Assembly (NCBI GenBank): GCA_000209515.2 | Contig: AEVK01000002.1 | Span: 1 to 50,126, forward strand | Length of the DNA stretch: 50,126 nt | Direction: 5' to 3' | Source: a gamma proteobacterium IMCC1989 | GTDB taxonomy: Bacteria; Pseudomonadota; Gammaproteobacteria; Pseudomonadales; Cellvibrionaceae | Shown here: one piece after another, positions 17,462-27,587 of the stretch | Numbering within the stretch: position 1 is the stretch's first letter | Layout: each line of letters begins with the position of its first letter | Made by a program: the position numbers and the translations under genes | Notes under the pieces: model-generated | The model's input: only the letters and a program-made list of their open reading frames with translations | What the model was told of the DNA's origin: nothing | Database searches by the model: none

Positions 17462-18574
17462 ATGATTATAGGCGTACCTAAAGAGATTAAAAACCACGAG
17501 TACCGAGCAGGCATGACCCCTTCTTCTGTACATGAATTAACCCAACGCAACCATACTGTGGTTGTAGAAACGAACCTAGGCACAGGCATAGGCTATAGCG
17601 ATGAAGATTATATTGCTGCCGGCGCAACTATACTGCCAACTGCTGAAGACGTTTTCAAGCAAGCTGAAATGATCGTAAAAGTGAAAGAGCCACTGGCTGT
17701 TGAGCGAAAACGTCTTACTAAAGACCATTTATTATTTACTTACTTACACCTTGCACCTGATGCAGAACAAACCAAAGATTTAGTTGATAGCAATGCTGTA
17801 TGTATTGCCTATGAAACAATTACTTCTCCAAGTGGCCAATTACCGCTATTAACCCCTATGTCAGAAGTGGCTGGTCGTATGTCGATCCAAGCTGGCGCAA
17901 CTTGCCTACAAAAATCAAATGGCGGCAGCGGCGTTTTATTGGGTGGTGTACCGGGTGTTGAGTCAGCTAAAGTGGTTATCATTGGTGGCGGTGTTGTGGG
18001 TACACACGCAGCACAAATGGCATTAGGCCTAGGCGCTGACGTCACTATCCTAGATAACAACTTACATTCCTTACGTAACCTAAACCAAATGTTTGGCACT
18101 ACCATTAAGCTTGTTCACTCAAACAAAGCGTCTTTAGATGAGCATGTATTAGCAGCTGATCTAGTGATTGGTGGCGTACTCATTCCTGGCGCAGCAGCAC
18201 CTAAACTAGTGACTGCAGACATGATTAAACGTATGAAAAAAGGCGCTGTTGTTGTTGACGTTGCGATTGACCAAGGCGGTTGTTTTGAAACCTCTAAAGC
18301 AACGACTCACCAAGATCCAACTTACATTGTTGACGATGTTGTCCACTACTGTGTAGCCAACATGCCGGGAGCTGTTGCAAGAACATCTGCACAAGCACTT
18401 AACAATGCCACGCTACCTTACATTCTTAAACTTGCAGACAAAGGCTGGAAAGAGACATTAGCTAACGATGCGCATTTCTTAAATGGCTTAAATGTATGTG
18501 CGGGTAAAGTAACGAACCAAGCGGTTGCTGACAACCTAGGTTACGATTATGTTGATCCTGCTAGCATGGTATAA
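17462..18574 (+). CDS. ald: Alanine dehydrogenase
   Basis: A 370-residue NAD-dependent enzyme that interconverts L-alanine with pyruvate and ammonia. N-terminal signature GVPKEIKNHEYRAG with the pyruvate-binding Arg and Lys (KVKEP), catalytic His (YLHLA), NAD-binding IGGGVVGTHAAQMALGLG and the C-terminal catalytic Asp region (DVAIDQGG). Full length, as in Bacillus and Shewanella. Strong GAGGAG-type ribosome-binding site (CTGAGGAGTTTGG). Divergent from lrp, consistent with Lrp control; terminator follows. Confidence 0.95.
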   Translation: MIIGVPKEIKNHEYRAGMTPSSVHELTQRNHTVVVETNLGTGIGYSDEDYIAAGATILPTAEDVFKQAEMIVKVKEPLAVERKRLTKDHLLFTYLHLAPDAEQTKDLVDSNAVCIAYETITSPSGQLPLLTPMSEVAGRMSIQAGATCLQKSNGGSGVLLGGVPGVESAKVVIIGGGVVGTHAAQMALGLGADVTILDNNLHSLRNLNQMFGTTIKLVHSNKASLDEHVLAADLVIGGVLIPGAAAPKLVTADMIKRMKKGAVVVDVAIDQGGCFETSKATTHQDPTYIVDDVVHYCVANMPGAVARTSAQALNNATLPYILKLADKGWKETLANDAHFLNGLNVCAGKVTNQAVADNLGYDYVDPASMV

Positions 18575-18578
18575 AACT

Positions 18579-18643
18579 ATTGGTCGCTAACGACCAATAA
18601 ACACACAATAAAAAGGGGTGATTATTCGCCCCTTTTTTATTGT
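18579..18643 (+). terminator. Hairpin plus intrinsic terminator after ald
   Basis: A perfect hairpin ATTGGTCG-CTAA-CGACCAAT (18579-18598) begins just after the ald stop, followed by a second hairpin AAAAGGGGTG-ATTATT-CGCCCCTTTT (about 18606-18643) ending in a T-run. The second works in both directions and could also end dinG transcription. Confidence 0.85.
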
Positions 18644-18825
18644 AAAAAATAAACTACTTATCACAGCATGCCAAAATATCTGCACATAAACACTACTGCG
18701 TCTCAGCTATTCGATTAAAGCCACCGTACTTTCCTTGTCATCACTCCAGCCTAATTAATACGTTATCCCAGCAATCGTTATATCTTTATCATAGCTTTTA
18801 TTGCTGATTAAAAGCGATGTCACAT

Positions 18826-21000
18826 TTAAAGCTGTAACTGATAAGGCGGTAATGCGTTCAGCAATGCCTTGCCATAACGCTTGGTGATTAAACGCTTATC
18901 AAATATCGTAATAGTACCGTCATCACTTTCACTTCTTAATAAACGTCCGCATGACTGTACTAACTTAATGGAGGCGTCGGGTACGGATATTTCCATAAAT
19001 GCATTACCGCCTCGACTTTCTACCCACTCAGCCAAAGAAGCTTCTACTGGATCATCGGGTACAGAAAAAGGTATTTTGGCAATCACTACGTGGCGACAAT
19101 AATTACCGGGTAAATCGACACCTTCGGCGAAGCTAGCCAAACCAAATAGGACACTGGTTGCCCCGTTATCAATAATTTTTTTGTGCTCGACCAACATGGC
19201 CTGTTTGCTATGTTCACCCTGCATTAAAATCATATCTTGCCAAGCGCTAGACAGACCATTAAACACGTCTAACATTTGTTTACGCGAAGAGAATAATACT
19301 AAGCTGCCTTCGTTTTTTTGTAGTATATCGGGTAAATATTGAATCATACTCTCTGTGTGATCCGTTGCTTTATTTGCCTCTACCGCCATGCTTGGCACTT
19401 GTAGTGTTGCCCGTGAAAAATCAAATGGGCTAGGCATGACATTATAATGATGGGAAGACGATGTACCTGCACGCATCATAAAGCGATCAAATCGCCCTAG
19501 CGCTGATAAGGTTGCTGATGTCACTACTGCGCCATAACAATGATCCCACAAACGATTTTTTAGGGTATGTGCTGCTAGTATAGGACTAGAACATACTTCG
19601 TAATCAATGTTGCCATTAAAGTCGATTAACGTTATCCATCGCGCTAACGGTACTTTTTTATTATCCGTTTTACTATCTGGTCTTTCTACTGCATCGGCAG
19701 AGCAATAGCTAAACCACAATTGTCTATTGGCTTCTGCTCTCGCTTGCCAATTGCCTACCACGGACAGCCAAGTTTCTAAATCAGCTCTGGGCACTGAGCT
19801 ATAGCCGTCTTCTAAAGCCGATTGTATTTCATTCGCCACTTTACCGATAAGAGAGTTTAGCCGATCAAATTCTTGATGTAAGGTCGTTGCATAATCGAAT
19901 AATCGCTCATCAATAATGCCTTGTTCAAAACGATATCGTTGCGCATCGCCTTCTCTGAAAAATGGTTTTTGTTCTGCTAATAATAACTGCTCGTCCAAAA
20001 GTTGCTGACAATATGGATAAATATTATCGATGGTTTGTTTCGCAGAAAGAAATAAACTCGGTAGCTGTTCAGCATAATGATCGACATTTCCCGCACCACT
20101 GATATCGCCCAACATAGACGATAAGGTTTTTTGGTTTTGCTCTAACCACTTACTCGTACCGTTAACACGAGTATGATAAGCAAAATGACCTAAGGCTTTT
20201 TCAGGAAGGTGATGCCCCTCGTCAAAAATATAAATCGTATCTTTAGGGTCGGGTAAAATTGCACCGCCCCCTAAGGCTAGGTCTGCTAACACCAAATCGT
20301 GATTGGCAACAATACAGTCGTAATTGTCTATCGCTTCCCGTGCTTTAAAAAAACTACAGCTAGTGACGTTAGAACAGCGCCTGCCTGTGCATTCACGGTG
20401 ATTAGTGGTGATAGGTGACCACACTTTCGTGTCAATTTCTTGGGGCCAATTATCACGATCACCATCCCACTTACCTGCGCTCATGGCATCGACCATACTG
20501 TTATAAATGGTCACAGCATCTGCGTCTACCGAGGGATATTCGTCTTCGTACAAGGCTTGATTGAAGGTATTATATGCATCGCTATCCATCAACAAACGGT
20601 CTAACTTACTTAAGCATAAATAACGACCACGACCTTTTGCCAAGGTAAAATTGAATGATAAGTCCGTATTTCGTTTAACATCAGGGAGGTCTTTATGAAC
20701 AATTTGTTCTTGTAGTGCGATGGTCGCTGTCGAGATGACGACTTTCTTTTTTAGGGACTGAGCAACGGGTAACGTCGCCAATAAATACGCGACCGTTTTA
20801 CCAGTACCGGTCCCGGCTTCGATAACACAAATATGATTATCTGTATTGCGAACACCTTCTTCATCGCTTTCAATACTAGATAAAGTCCGCGCGATATCCG
20901 CAATCATTAATTTTTGCCCGTAGCGAGGCTTGAGCGATTTACTCTCTAAAAATTGCCGATAAACAGATTGGATTTTTGTTTTAACTGCATCAGATACCAT
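18826..21000 (-). CDS. dinG: ATP-dependent DNA helicase DinG
   Basis: A 724-residue XPD-like superfamily 2 helicase (E. coli DinG is 716) that unwinds R-loops, D-loops and forked DNA 5'-3'. Motifs: Walker A EAGTGTGKT, iron-sulfur cluster cysteines CLSK...CTGRRCSNVTSC with the DinG C-x4-C-x5-C spacing, DEGH box, and motif VI QSCGRLLRS. It follows the acyltransferase gene after 54 bases on the same strand, so the two may be cotranscribed. No LexA box was identified upstream. Confidence 0.95.
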   Translation of the reverse strand: MVSDAVKTKIQSVYRQFLESKSLKPRYGQKLMIADIARTLSSIESDEEGVRNTDNHICVIEAGTGTGKTVAYLLATLPVAQSLKKKVVISTATIALQEQIVHKDLPDVKRNTDLSFNFTLAKGRGRYLCLSKLDRLLMDSDAYNTFNQALYEDEYPSVDADAVTIYNSMVDAMSAGKWDGDRDNWPQEIDTKVWSPITTNHRECTGRRCSNVTSCSFFKAREAIDNYDCIVANHDLVLADLALGGGAILPDPKDTIYIFDEGHHLPEKALGHFAYHTRVNGTSKWLEQNQKTLSSMLGDISGAGNVDHYAEQLPSLFLSAKQTIDNIYPYCQQLLDEQLLLAEQKPFFREGDAQRYRFEQGIIDERLFDYATTLHQEFDRLNSLIGKVANEIQSALEDGYSSVPRADLETWLSVVGNWQARAEANRQLWFSYCSADAVERPDSKTDNKKVPLARWITLIDFNGNIDYEVCSSPILAAHTLKNRLWDHCYGAVVTSATLSALGRFDRFMMRAGTSSSHHYNVMPSPFDFSRATLQVPSMAVEANKATDHTESMIQYLPDILQKNEGSLVLFSSRKQMLDVFNGLSSAWQDMILMQGEHSKQAMLVEHKKIIDNGATSVLFGLASFAEGVDLPGNYCRHVVIAKIPFSVPDDPVEASLAEWVESRGGNAFMEISVPDASIKLVQSCGRLLRSESDDGTITIFDKRLITKRYGKALLNALPPYQLQL

Positions 21001-21054
21001 AGCGATTACAGTATCACCGCTAAAAATATAATCTGTAAAAAAAGCGTCATCATA

Positions 21055-22221
21055 TTAATGACTACTTTCGTTTTTTTGATCTAACATATGCTGACTAATT
21101 AACGGACCTGCATACATAGATATGACTTCTTCACGCCAGCGGCTATCAATTTTTGCCATTCTTTTTTCAAATTTTTGTTGGTGACTTAATAAGGCACTTG
21201 CATGGCAATCTGGTGGAATATAGGGATCATTATCTGAATTACCATGTAACAAACGATAAGCGACTATATTACTAGGGTGTAAATGATAGTTACGAATGAT
21301 CGCGTCATCGATTTCGCCAACCACTTCATCTGTTGATTGATAATCACCCTGTAACGTTTCCCCAAAATGTATATGGACATCTCCTTTAAAACCGGTGATG
21401 CCTTGAGCAATGCTAGAAGCATCTTCGTGCTCGTCTTTTTCATATTTCCCTTCTACTTTATGACTATAAAGCTCTTTACCTTTGGCTTCATCACAGGGAT
21501 CGTATTCATAAGAAATAGAAACAGGCACGATATTTAACTCATTAATATAATCCGCTAACGACACTTTTTTGGGTTTACTTAATCCTAGCATACCTATCAC
21601 TGCACTATTGGTACGGTCAATACCGTCTTTTGCACGGCCTTCTCTTTGGGCAATCCAAATATTCGATTGTTCTTCTGTGATTGAATGATGAATATAAGCA
21701 GATAGATGTTTTGCCGCCTTTAGCTTTTCTCGTGGTGCAGTAGCAGAACGATTGACGATAAAACTCTTATTGGCACGCATAAGATCAGACACATAAGGCT
21801 TGGTTAATAGGTTATTTCCGATTGCTATGCGTAAGGTGTCATGGCCATTTGTATATAAAGCCCAGTTAACTAAAGCCGGATCCATTGCTATATCGCGGTG
21901 GTTGCTAATAAATAAATGCGGTTTACCATCGCTTAAGTTTTCAACACCAGAAATATGCATTCCAGATACTGTCTTATCTACCATTTGCTGCATGTAATTT
22001 TTAGCTAGCATTTGTAAGTCATTCACATTATTAATATGCGCTGACTGTTTGGCCACATAATTTTTCACGAAAGGGGTGGCTAACGGCAAGAAGAATTCTG
22101 GTAATTTAGGAAAACGAAAGCGAGTTAACGCATCTATGCATTCTTTGTCACTCAGTAAACGGTCAATGGTTGGTCGTATTTCATCATCATTATAAGGACG
22201 AATATCATCAAATGTTGTCAT
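21055..22221 (-). CDS. PlsC-type glycerolipid acyltransferase
   Basis: A 388-residue protein with one acyltransferase domain in the middle. Motif I is NHRDIAMD (about residues 106-113), where His and Asp are separated by five residues rather than the usual four of NHxxxxD, or the Asp two residues after His acts instead. A motif III-like IAQREGRAKDG and a KSFIVNRS segment follow. Probably acts on 1-acyl-glycerol-3-phosphate or a related lipid at the inner membrane; exact substrate unknown. No clear membrane helix. It lies between pyrB and dinG on the same strand. Confidence 0.8.
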   Translation of the reverse strand: MTTFDDIRPYNDDEIRPTIDRLLSDKECIDALTRFRFPKLPEFFLPLATPFVKNYVAKQSAHINNVNDLQMLAKNYMQQMVDKTVSGMHISGVENLSDGKPHLFISNHRDIAMDPALVNWALYTNGHDTLRIAIGNNLLTKPYVSDLMRANKSFIVNRSATAPREKLKAAKHLSAYIHHSITEEQSNIWIAQREGRAKDGIDRTNSAVIGMLGLSKPKKVSLADYINELNIVPVSISYEYDPCDEAKGKELYSHKVEGKYEKDEHEDASSIAQGITGFKGDVHIHFGETLQGDYQSTDEVVGEIDDAIIRNYHLHPSNIVAYRLLHGNSDNDPYIPPDCHASALLSHQQKFEKRMAKIDSRWREEVISMYAGPLISQHMLDQKNESSH

Positions 22222-22315
22222 TGTTATTTTTTCGTTATCGTATGTTATTGTTATAATATTATTAATTTCTTTATCTTAAAACCACATAGAGATAAGACAC
22301 TTATAAGCTATGCGA

Positions 22316-23329
22316 CTAGTGTCGATGCCCTGAAAACCAAGGTACATCGTAAGCACTCTTTTCCACTAAATGCACTACATCTAACACTAAAGTAAATAAC
22401 GCCATTCTCACTAACACACCATTATCCGCTTGACGGAATATAGCTAAATTAGGATTTCCATCTAGATCACTATCAATTTCGTTGGCTTCAGCACGTGAAT
22501 CACGAGGCAACGGGTGCATGATAACGGTATTCGGTTCGCAGAATTCGGTATATATAGATTGATTCAAACGAAAACGGCCACGATATAGATCTGCTTCCGC
22601 TTTTGTTTGAAAACGCTCTTCTTGAATGCGTGTGGAGTAGGCAATGTCTACTTGTGAAATACTGGCCGTTAATTCTTCAGAAATGACGATGGTATGCCCT
22701 GCTTCGCGTAAAGCCTCGACCAAGTATTCAGGCATTGCCAATTCTTTGGGCGATACCAAACTCACATGAATGTTTTTATATAGGCAGAGTAACTGCGATA
22801 AGGAATGTACTGTGCGACCATGCTTTAGATCACCAATCATCGCAATTCTAAGGCCATCTATTTGTCGCCCTTTCGATATTAGCTCGTGACGAATGGTATA
22901 AAGATCTAATAAGGCCTGCGTAGGATGTTCATTAGCGCCATCCCCACCATTGATAACAGGAACGCGGCTCGCTTTGGCAAACTCACTAACAGAACCTTCT
23001 TGAGGGTGGCGCATGCAGATAACATCGCTATAGCCAGATAGCACTCGTGCGGTATCGTAGAGTGACTCACCTTTGGATAAGGCGGAACTTTCGAAGCCTG
23101 TTGTCTCGCGCACTGCACCACCGAGTAAGTTAAACGCGCTCCCAAAACTTACCCTTGTGCGTGTACTGGCCTCAAAAAACATATTACCTAAGATTGCACC
23201 GTCTAGCACACGGGTCGCCCGCTGACGCTGTGCATAAGGTTTCATAGAGTCAGCCACCGAGAATACTTTATCGATATCGCCACGCTCAAACTGTTGAATA
23301 GAGAGTATATTCGCGCCAATAAAATCCAT
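22316..23329 (-). CDS. pyrB: Aspartate carbamoyltransferase, catalytic subunit
   Basis: A 337-residue ATCase that makes N-carbamoyl-L-aspartate in pyrimidine synthesis. Carbamoyl-phosphate loop FEASTRTRVSFGSAF, HPTQALLDLYT, and the aspartate-binding MHPLPRDSRAEANEID segment are all present. It is longer than the E. coli chain (311), and no pyrI regulatory-subunit gene is adjacent on either side, so it belongs to the longer ATCase type or uses a distant partner. ATG with a GAGAAT-like box. Confidence 0.93.
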   Translation of the reverse strand: MDFIGANILSIQQFERGDIDKVFSVADSMKPYAQRQRATRVLDGAILGNMFFEASTRTRVSFGSAFNLLGGAVRETTGFESSALSKGESLYDTARVLSGYSDVICMRHPQEGSVSEFAKASRVPVINGGDGANEHPTQALLDLYTIRHELISKGRQIDGLRIAMIGDLKHGRTVHSLSQLLCLYKNIHVSLVSPKELAMPEYLVEALREAGHTIVISEELTASISQVDIAYSTRIQEERFQTKAEADLYRGRFRLNQSIYTEFCEPNTVIMHPLPRDSRAEANEIDSDLDGNPNLAIFRQADNGVLVRMALFTLVLDVVHLVEKSAYDVPWFSGHRH

Positions 23330-23456
23330 AAAATTCTCGTTTAATCAATATGTTGTGATGCTATTTAGATAGCGTTAGCAGGGATGTATTGTAACGGCAT
23401 TCTTTACTTTATTAAATGAGATTTGATCTCTCTTCTATCGTTACCTGCCATACTCC

Positions 23457-24887
23457 CTACAACATATCTACCGTTGCTAAAATAGCATCTCCGTATGCCA
23501 GTAAATCGTCGACTATCTGCTGATTAGCTTCTATATCATCTGTATAAGCGGAGAGGCGTTCAAAATATTCGTCCAATACAATACTAGCCCCTGCCGTTTC
23601 ATCGGTTAGGCGAGAATAAACCCATTCTTGCCATTGCTGCTTTTCTAACTCATTTAAGGTTTGCGGATAATGCCTAGCACGATAGCGAAACAACAACGCT
23701 TTTAATCGGGGATCTTTTAGCTGGCTTGAGTAATGTGATAATGTCTCAGGCTCTGCGCCTCTAATAGCCAACATAAGGTGCTTATCGTGTGAATTGATGA
23801 AGCCGTCGTATAGTTGCTGCTCAGGATCATGTTTAGGAGGGAACCGCTGCGTTGAAAATACATCCTGTAATTTACTGGTGATATCAGCAGCGCGCAGTTG
23901 TTGCCAATGGGCCTCACACGTCGACTTATCGATACCTAAGCGCTGAGCAGACTGGTCATCTAGTAGTTTTACAGTTGCCACCATAGGTGATTTATTAAAA
24001 TGGATTTCTTTTAGTGGGATACGACTAGCGCCTTCAGGCAAATCCGCCTGTTTTACATATAATCGTTCTGCAATTTCTTCAGCGGATAACTCCAGCAAAG
24101 GTGTAGGATCTTCTGATAAATCATATGCAATAACACTGTTTTTGTTAGTAGGGTGTTCCGCTAATGGCAACATTAAGCCAGCACAACCACGAGAAACAGG
24201 GAAACGAGAAGACACATGTAATATTGGCTTACGCTGAGCCACATTCATCAAGGCCTTGACCTTATTTTTATCTCGTAAACTATAGGCATATTGATAAAGC
24301 TCTGGCTGTTTCTGTTTAATGAGCTTAGCCAAAGCGATAGTTGCATAAACATCCGACAAGGCATCATGAGCGGCATCATGCAACAAGCCATTTGCCTTAC
24401 TCAATAACTCCAATTTAAAACTGACCACACCACTATCATTCGTCGGCCAACATAATGTCTCTGGCCTTAAGGCATAACACAATCGCACCATATCAATAAT
24501 ATCCCAGCGTGAATTACCATTTTGCCATTCACGCTCATAGGGATCATAAAAGTTTCGATACAAACCATAGCGGGTCATTTCATCATCAAAGCGAATACTG
24601 TTATAGCCCACCCCACAGGTTTTTTCTTGTGCCAATTGCTGATGAATTTTTTCGAAAAAAATCGGTTCTGACAAACCTTCTTTTAGCGCTTTTTGCGGCG
24701 TAATACCTGTTAACAGGCAGGCTTCTGGTTGCGGTAAGCAATCGCTGCTCGGCTGGCAATAGATCACCAAAGGCTCGCCCACTATATTGAGGTCTTCATC
24801 GGTTCGAATACCGGCAAACTGTGATGGTTTATCTTGACTGGGTGACGCACCCCATGTTTCGTAATCATGCCAATATAACGTATTCAT
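23457..24887 (-). CDS. sbcB: Exodeoxyribonuclease I
   Basis: A 476-residue single-strand 3'-5' exonuclease (E. coli ExoI is 475). DnaQ-like fold with the DEDDh residues visible: DYET near the start, NSIRFDDEMTR, and the HDALSD motif; then SH3-like and C-terminal helical domains (CEAHW..., YRARHYP). Acts in mismatch repair and recombination with SSB. ATG start. The neighbours are unrelated metabolic genes. Confidence 0.95.
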   Translation of the reverse strand: MNTLYWHDYETWGASPSQDKPSQFAGIRTDEDLNIVGEPLVIYCQPSSDCLPQPEACLLTGITPQKALKEGLSEPIFFEKIHQQLAQEKTCGVGYNSIRFDDEMTRYGLYRNFYDPYEREWQNGNSRWDIIDMVRLCYALRPETLCWPTNDSGVVSFKLELLSKANGLLHDAAHDALSDVYATIALAKLIKQKQPELYQYAYSLRDKNKVKALMNVAQRKPILHVSSRFPVSRGCAGLMLPLAEHPTNKNSVIAYDLSEDPTPLLELSAEEIAERLYVKQADLPEGASRIPLKEIHFNKSPMVATVKLLDDQSAQRLGIDKSTCEAHWQQLRAADITSKLQDVFSTQRFPPKHDPEQQLYDGFINSHDKHLMLAIRGAEPETLSHYSSQLKDPRLKALLFRYRARHYPQTLNELEKQQWQEWVYSRLTDETAGASIVLDEYFERLSAYTDDIEANQQIVDDLLAYGDAILATVDML

Positions 24888-24994
24888 ACAAAGGGCTCTT
24901 ATTATTAGTCGCGGATTTCAGTCGTAATATGCTGCAAAATGTTTTTTATTTTAGCTACTCTGAAGGTCTAGGTTGAAATGTAAATAATACAGAC

Positions 24995-25033
24995 AAAAAA
25001 ATACCCCGCCAGATGTCTGACAGGGTATTTTAT
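24995..25033 (-). terminator. Intrinsic terminator after ompA-like gene
   Basis: On the minus strand AATACCC pairs with GGGTATT around an inner CAGA/TCTG stem, followed by a run of T residues. Lies about 70 bases after the OmpA-like stop codon. Confidence 0.8.
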
Positions 25034-25099
25034 AGGAATTAACTAAAATTATTTAGCCTACTCCTTCATCATTTACTTAACTTTAATACTTAACCCTAA

Positions 25100-25693
25100 T
25101 TACTTAACTTTAGTGTAACCACGAACAGTGATGTCTACACGACGGTTTTGAGCACGGCCTTCTGCGGTATCGTTAGACGCTACTGGTGAAGTCTCGCCTT
25201 GACCTTCTGCACGAATCAATGAACCTACAATGCCTTGGCTTTCTAGGTATGACTTAACTGTGTTGGCACGCTTTTCAGACAACGCTTGGTTGTAAGATTC
25301 TGCACCACGGCTATCTGCATGGCCTACTACGCTAATACCAGAAACGTTTAACGCTTTTGCACGTGTTGCGAAGGTATTTAAGGCTGCTTTACCTGCGTCT
25401 TTTAGTTCTGCACTGTTAGTTGCAAAGTTGGCATCACCAGAAAGAGATACTGCTTGAGATACTGCTTTAGGTGCTGGAGTCGGTACTACTTTCACTGCTT
25501 TAACCGCTTCTACGTTGCCACAAGCTTGGTCACGAACACCAGTGCTTACTTTAATGCAATCAGTGAAGCTACTTCTAACAACTGTTCCATCACCACTCAC
25601 TAATCCACCGTTTGATACATGAGCAGACGCGCTAGCTGCAGAAAGTACAGAAGTTAAAGCAATAGCGGCAACCGTAATTAATTTATTATTCAT
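25100..25693 (-). CDS. OmpA-family periplasmic or outer-membrane protein
   Basis: About 197 residues. Signal peptide NNKLITVAAIALTSVLSAASASA, a short N-terminal region with two Cys (SFTDCIKV...DQACG), then an OmpA C-terminal peptidoglycan-binding domain (about 85-190) with GHADSRGAESYNQALSEKRA and RAQNRRVDI. No beta-barrel domain and no lipobox, so it is a soluble or disulfide-stabilised peptidoglycan-binding protein. Start at 25693 is fixed by a GGAGG box; the frame stays open 29 codons upstream but that part is not signal-like. Confidence 0.88.
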   Translation of the reverse strand: MNNKLITVAAIALTSVLSAASASAHVSNGGLVSGDGTVVRSSFTDCIKVSTGVRDQACGNVEAVKAVKVVPTPAPKAVSQAVSLSGDANFATNSAELKDAGKAALNTFATRAKALNVSGISVVGHADSRGAESYNQALSEKRANTVKSYLESQGIVGSLIRAEGQGETSPVASNDTAEGRAQNRRVDITVRGYTKVK

Positions 25694-25875
25694 GATGTGT
25701 GGCCTCCGAAGCCGTAAACAATTAGTTTTCATTTTTATATGCTGGGTGTTTGTCAGCAAACACTGGTGAGCAATATACAACAGCTAGCAAGGATTTACAG
25801 TAAAAACTCATAAAATATTGCTCTGCAACATCAAAATACATGCTTTTTGAATAACAAAGCTTACTTTTATGAATA

Positions 25876-25897
25876 CTGATCAAATACTATTGATCAG
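25876..25897. promoter_or_regulatory. Palindrome CTGATCAA-N6-TTGATCAG
   Basis: Perfect 8-bp arms around ATACTA, between the fumarase stop codon and the OmpA-like gene. It could be the operator of the latter (about 180 bases upstream of its ATG) or a hairpin in the fumarase 3' end; there is no T-run, which argues against a terminator. Confidence 0.4.
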
Positions 25898-25933
25898 CTT
25901 AACATCCCTCAGCGTTTCACTAGACAAAGCAAA

Positions 25934-27454
25934 CTACTTAATAGTCACAACTCGCTCTTCTATCTTTGCTTTCCATAACTGTGGACCGGCCTTGTGTACT
26001 GATTCACCTTGAACATCAACTGCTACGGTTACAGGCATATCCTTCACATCAAATTCATAAATGGCTTCCATTCCTAAATCTTCAAAACCAACGACTTTTG
26101 CTCCTACAATGGCTTTAGATACTAAATACGCAGAGCCACCCACGGCCATAAGGTAAACCGCTTTATTATCTTTGATCGCCTCAATAGCTGCATCACCACG
26201 CTCAGCTTTACCCACCATCCCCAGCAAACCGGTTTGCTCTAATACAGTACGAGTGAATTTATCCATTCGCGTTGCTGTTGTAGGTCCTGCAGGCCCAACC
26301 ACTTCTTCACGTACAGGATCAACAGGGCCTACGTAATAAATAAAGCGACCTTTTAAATCAACGGGTAACTCTTCGCCTTTAGCCAGCATATCAACGATGC
26401 GCTTGTGAGCCGCATCCCGTCCTGTTAATAATTTCCCTGAAAGTAATAACGTATCACCCGGCTGCCACTGTGCGATGTCATCACTAGTGATGTTATCGAG
26501 ATTAACTTGTCGCGTATTAGGGTTAACTTCACGGGTAATTTTCGGCCAATCTTCTAAGTTAGGCGGTGTTTGTAACGATGGGCCAGAGCCATCGAGAGTG
26601 AAATGGGTGTGACGAGTAGCCGCGCAATTTGGAATCACAGCAACCGCTTTATTCGCCGCATGACTAGGAAAATCTTTAACCTTCACATCCAACACAGTCG
26701 TTAATCCACCTAAACCTTGTGCACCGATACCTAAGCGATTCACTTTTTCATACAGCTCTAAGCGAAGCTCTTCTGGGCGATTTTCTGCCCCTTTTTTCTG
26801 TAGCTCTTGAATATTAATCGGCTCTAACAATGCTTCTTTAGCAAGTAACATGGCTTTTTCCGCCGTACCACCTACACCTATCCCTAAAATACCCGGCGGA
26901 CACCAGCCAGCGCCCATGGTAGGCACTACTTTTAATACCCAATCAACGACTGAATCCGATGGATTTAACATCGCAAATTTAGATTTTGCCTCACTACCAC
27001 CGCCTTTGGCAGCAACATGTATATCGACTTTATTTCCCGGCACTATCTTGTAATTAATAATCGCTGGCGTGTTGTCGCCAGTATTTTTACGCGCGCCATC
27101 AGGGTCAGATAAAATAGACGCTCTCAGCACGTTATCTGGATGCTTATACGCTTGTCGAACGCCTTCATTAATCATGTCTTCTAAAGGCATATCCCCGTCA
27201 AATAATACTTGCATACCCACATCCACAAATACCGTGACAATACCGGTATCTTGGCATATAGGGCGGTGCCCTTCAGCACACATGCGCGAGTTAATCAGTA
27301 TTTGTGCCATGGCATCTTTAGCTGCAGGGTTTTCTTCTTTTTCGTAGGCTTCATGTACTGCTTGAATAAAGTCAACGGGGTGATAGTAAGAAATAAACTG
27401 TAAGGCATCGGCAATACTGCTAATCAAATCATCTTGCTTAATGATAGTGGTCAT
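25934..27454 (-). CDS. fumA: Fumarate hydratase, class I (iron-sulfur)
   Basis: About 506 residues, the usual length. Interconverts fumarate and malate in the TCA cycle with a labile [4Fe-4S] cluster. Cluster and substrate residues are visible: MCAEGHRPICQDTG, MGAGWCPPGILGIGVGG and NCAATRHTHFTLDGSGP; the C-terminal beta domain carries VGPAGPTTATRMD. Start at the ATG 27454 (MTTIIKQDDL) with an AAGAGA box; an upstream in-frame start exists but is not conserved. It stands apart from the sdh/suc cluster. Symbol could equally be fumB/fum. Confidence 0.93.
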   Translation of the reverse strand: MTTIIKQDDLISSIADALQFISYYHPVDFIQAVHEAYEKEENPAAKDAMAQILINSRMCAEGHRPICQDTGIVTVFVDVGMQVLFDGDMPLEDMINEGVRQAYKHPDNVLRASILSDPDGARKNTGDNTPAIINYKIVPGNKVDIHVAAKGGGSEAKSKFAMLNPSDSVVDWVLKVVPTMGAGWCPPGILGIGVGGTAEKAMLLAKEALLEPINIQELQKKGAENRPEELRLELYEKVNRLGIGAQGLGGLTTVLDVKVKDFPSHAANKAVAVIPNCAATRHTHFTLDGSGPSLQTPPNLEDWPKITREVNPNTRQVNLDNITSDDIAQWQPGDTLLLSGKLLTGRDAAHKRIVDMLAKGEELPVDLKGRFIYYVGPVDPVREEVVGPAGPTTATRMDKFTRTVLEQTGLLGMVGKAERGDAAIEAIKDNKAVYLMAVGGSAYLVSKAIVGAKVVGFEDLGMEAIYEFDVKDMPVTVAVDVQGESVHKAGPQLWKAKIEERVVTIK

Positions 27455-27587
27455 AATAAATCTCTTTGTATATTCTCGTAAATGTTGAAACTGGAAAGAC
27501 ACTCAATTTTCGGCTATCAGCTCACACTTGGTCTAATTCGACATAGCATAGAAGCTCTAGCCAGAAACGTTAAAAAACTGAGGGAAA

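Noticed and set aside
18660-18825. Possible small RNA gene between ald and dinG
   Set aside because: No promoter-terminator pair beyond the shared ald terminator; nothing supports it.
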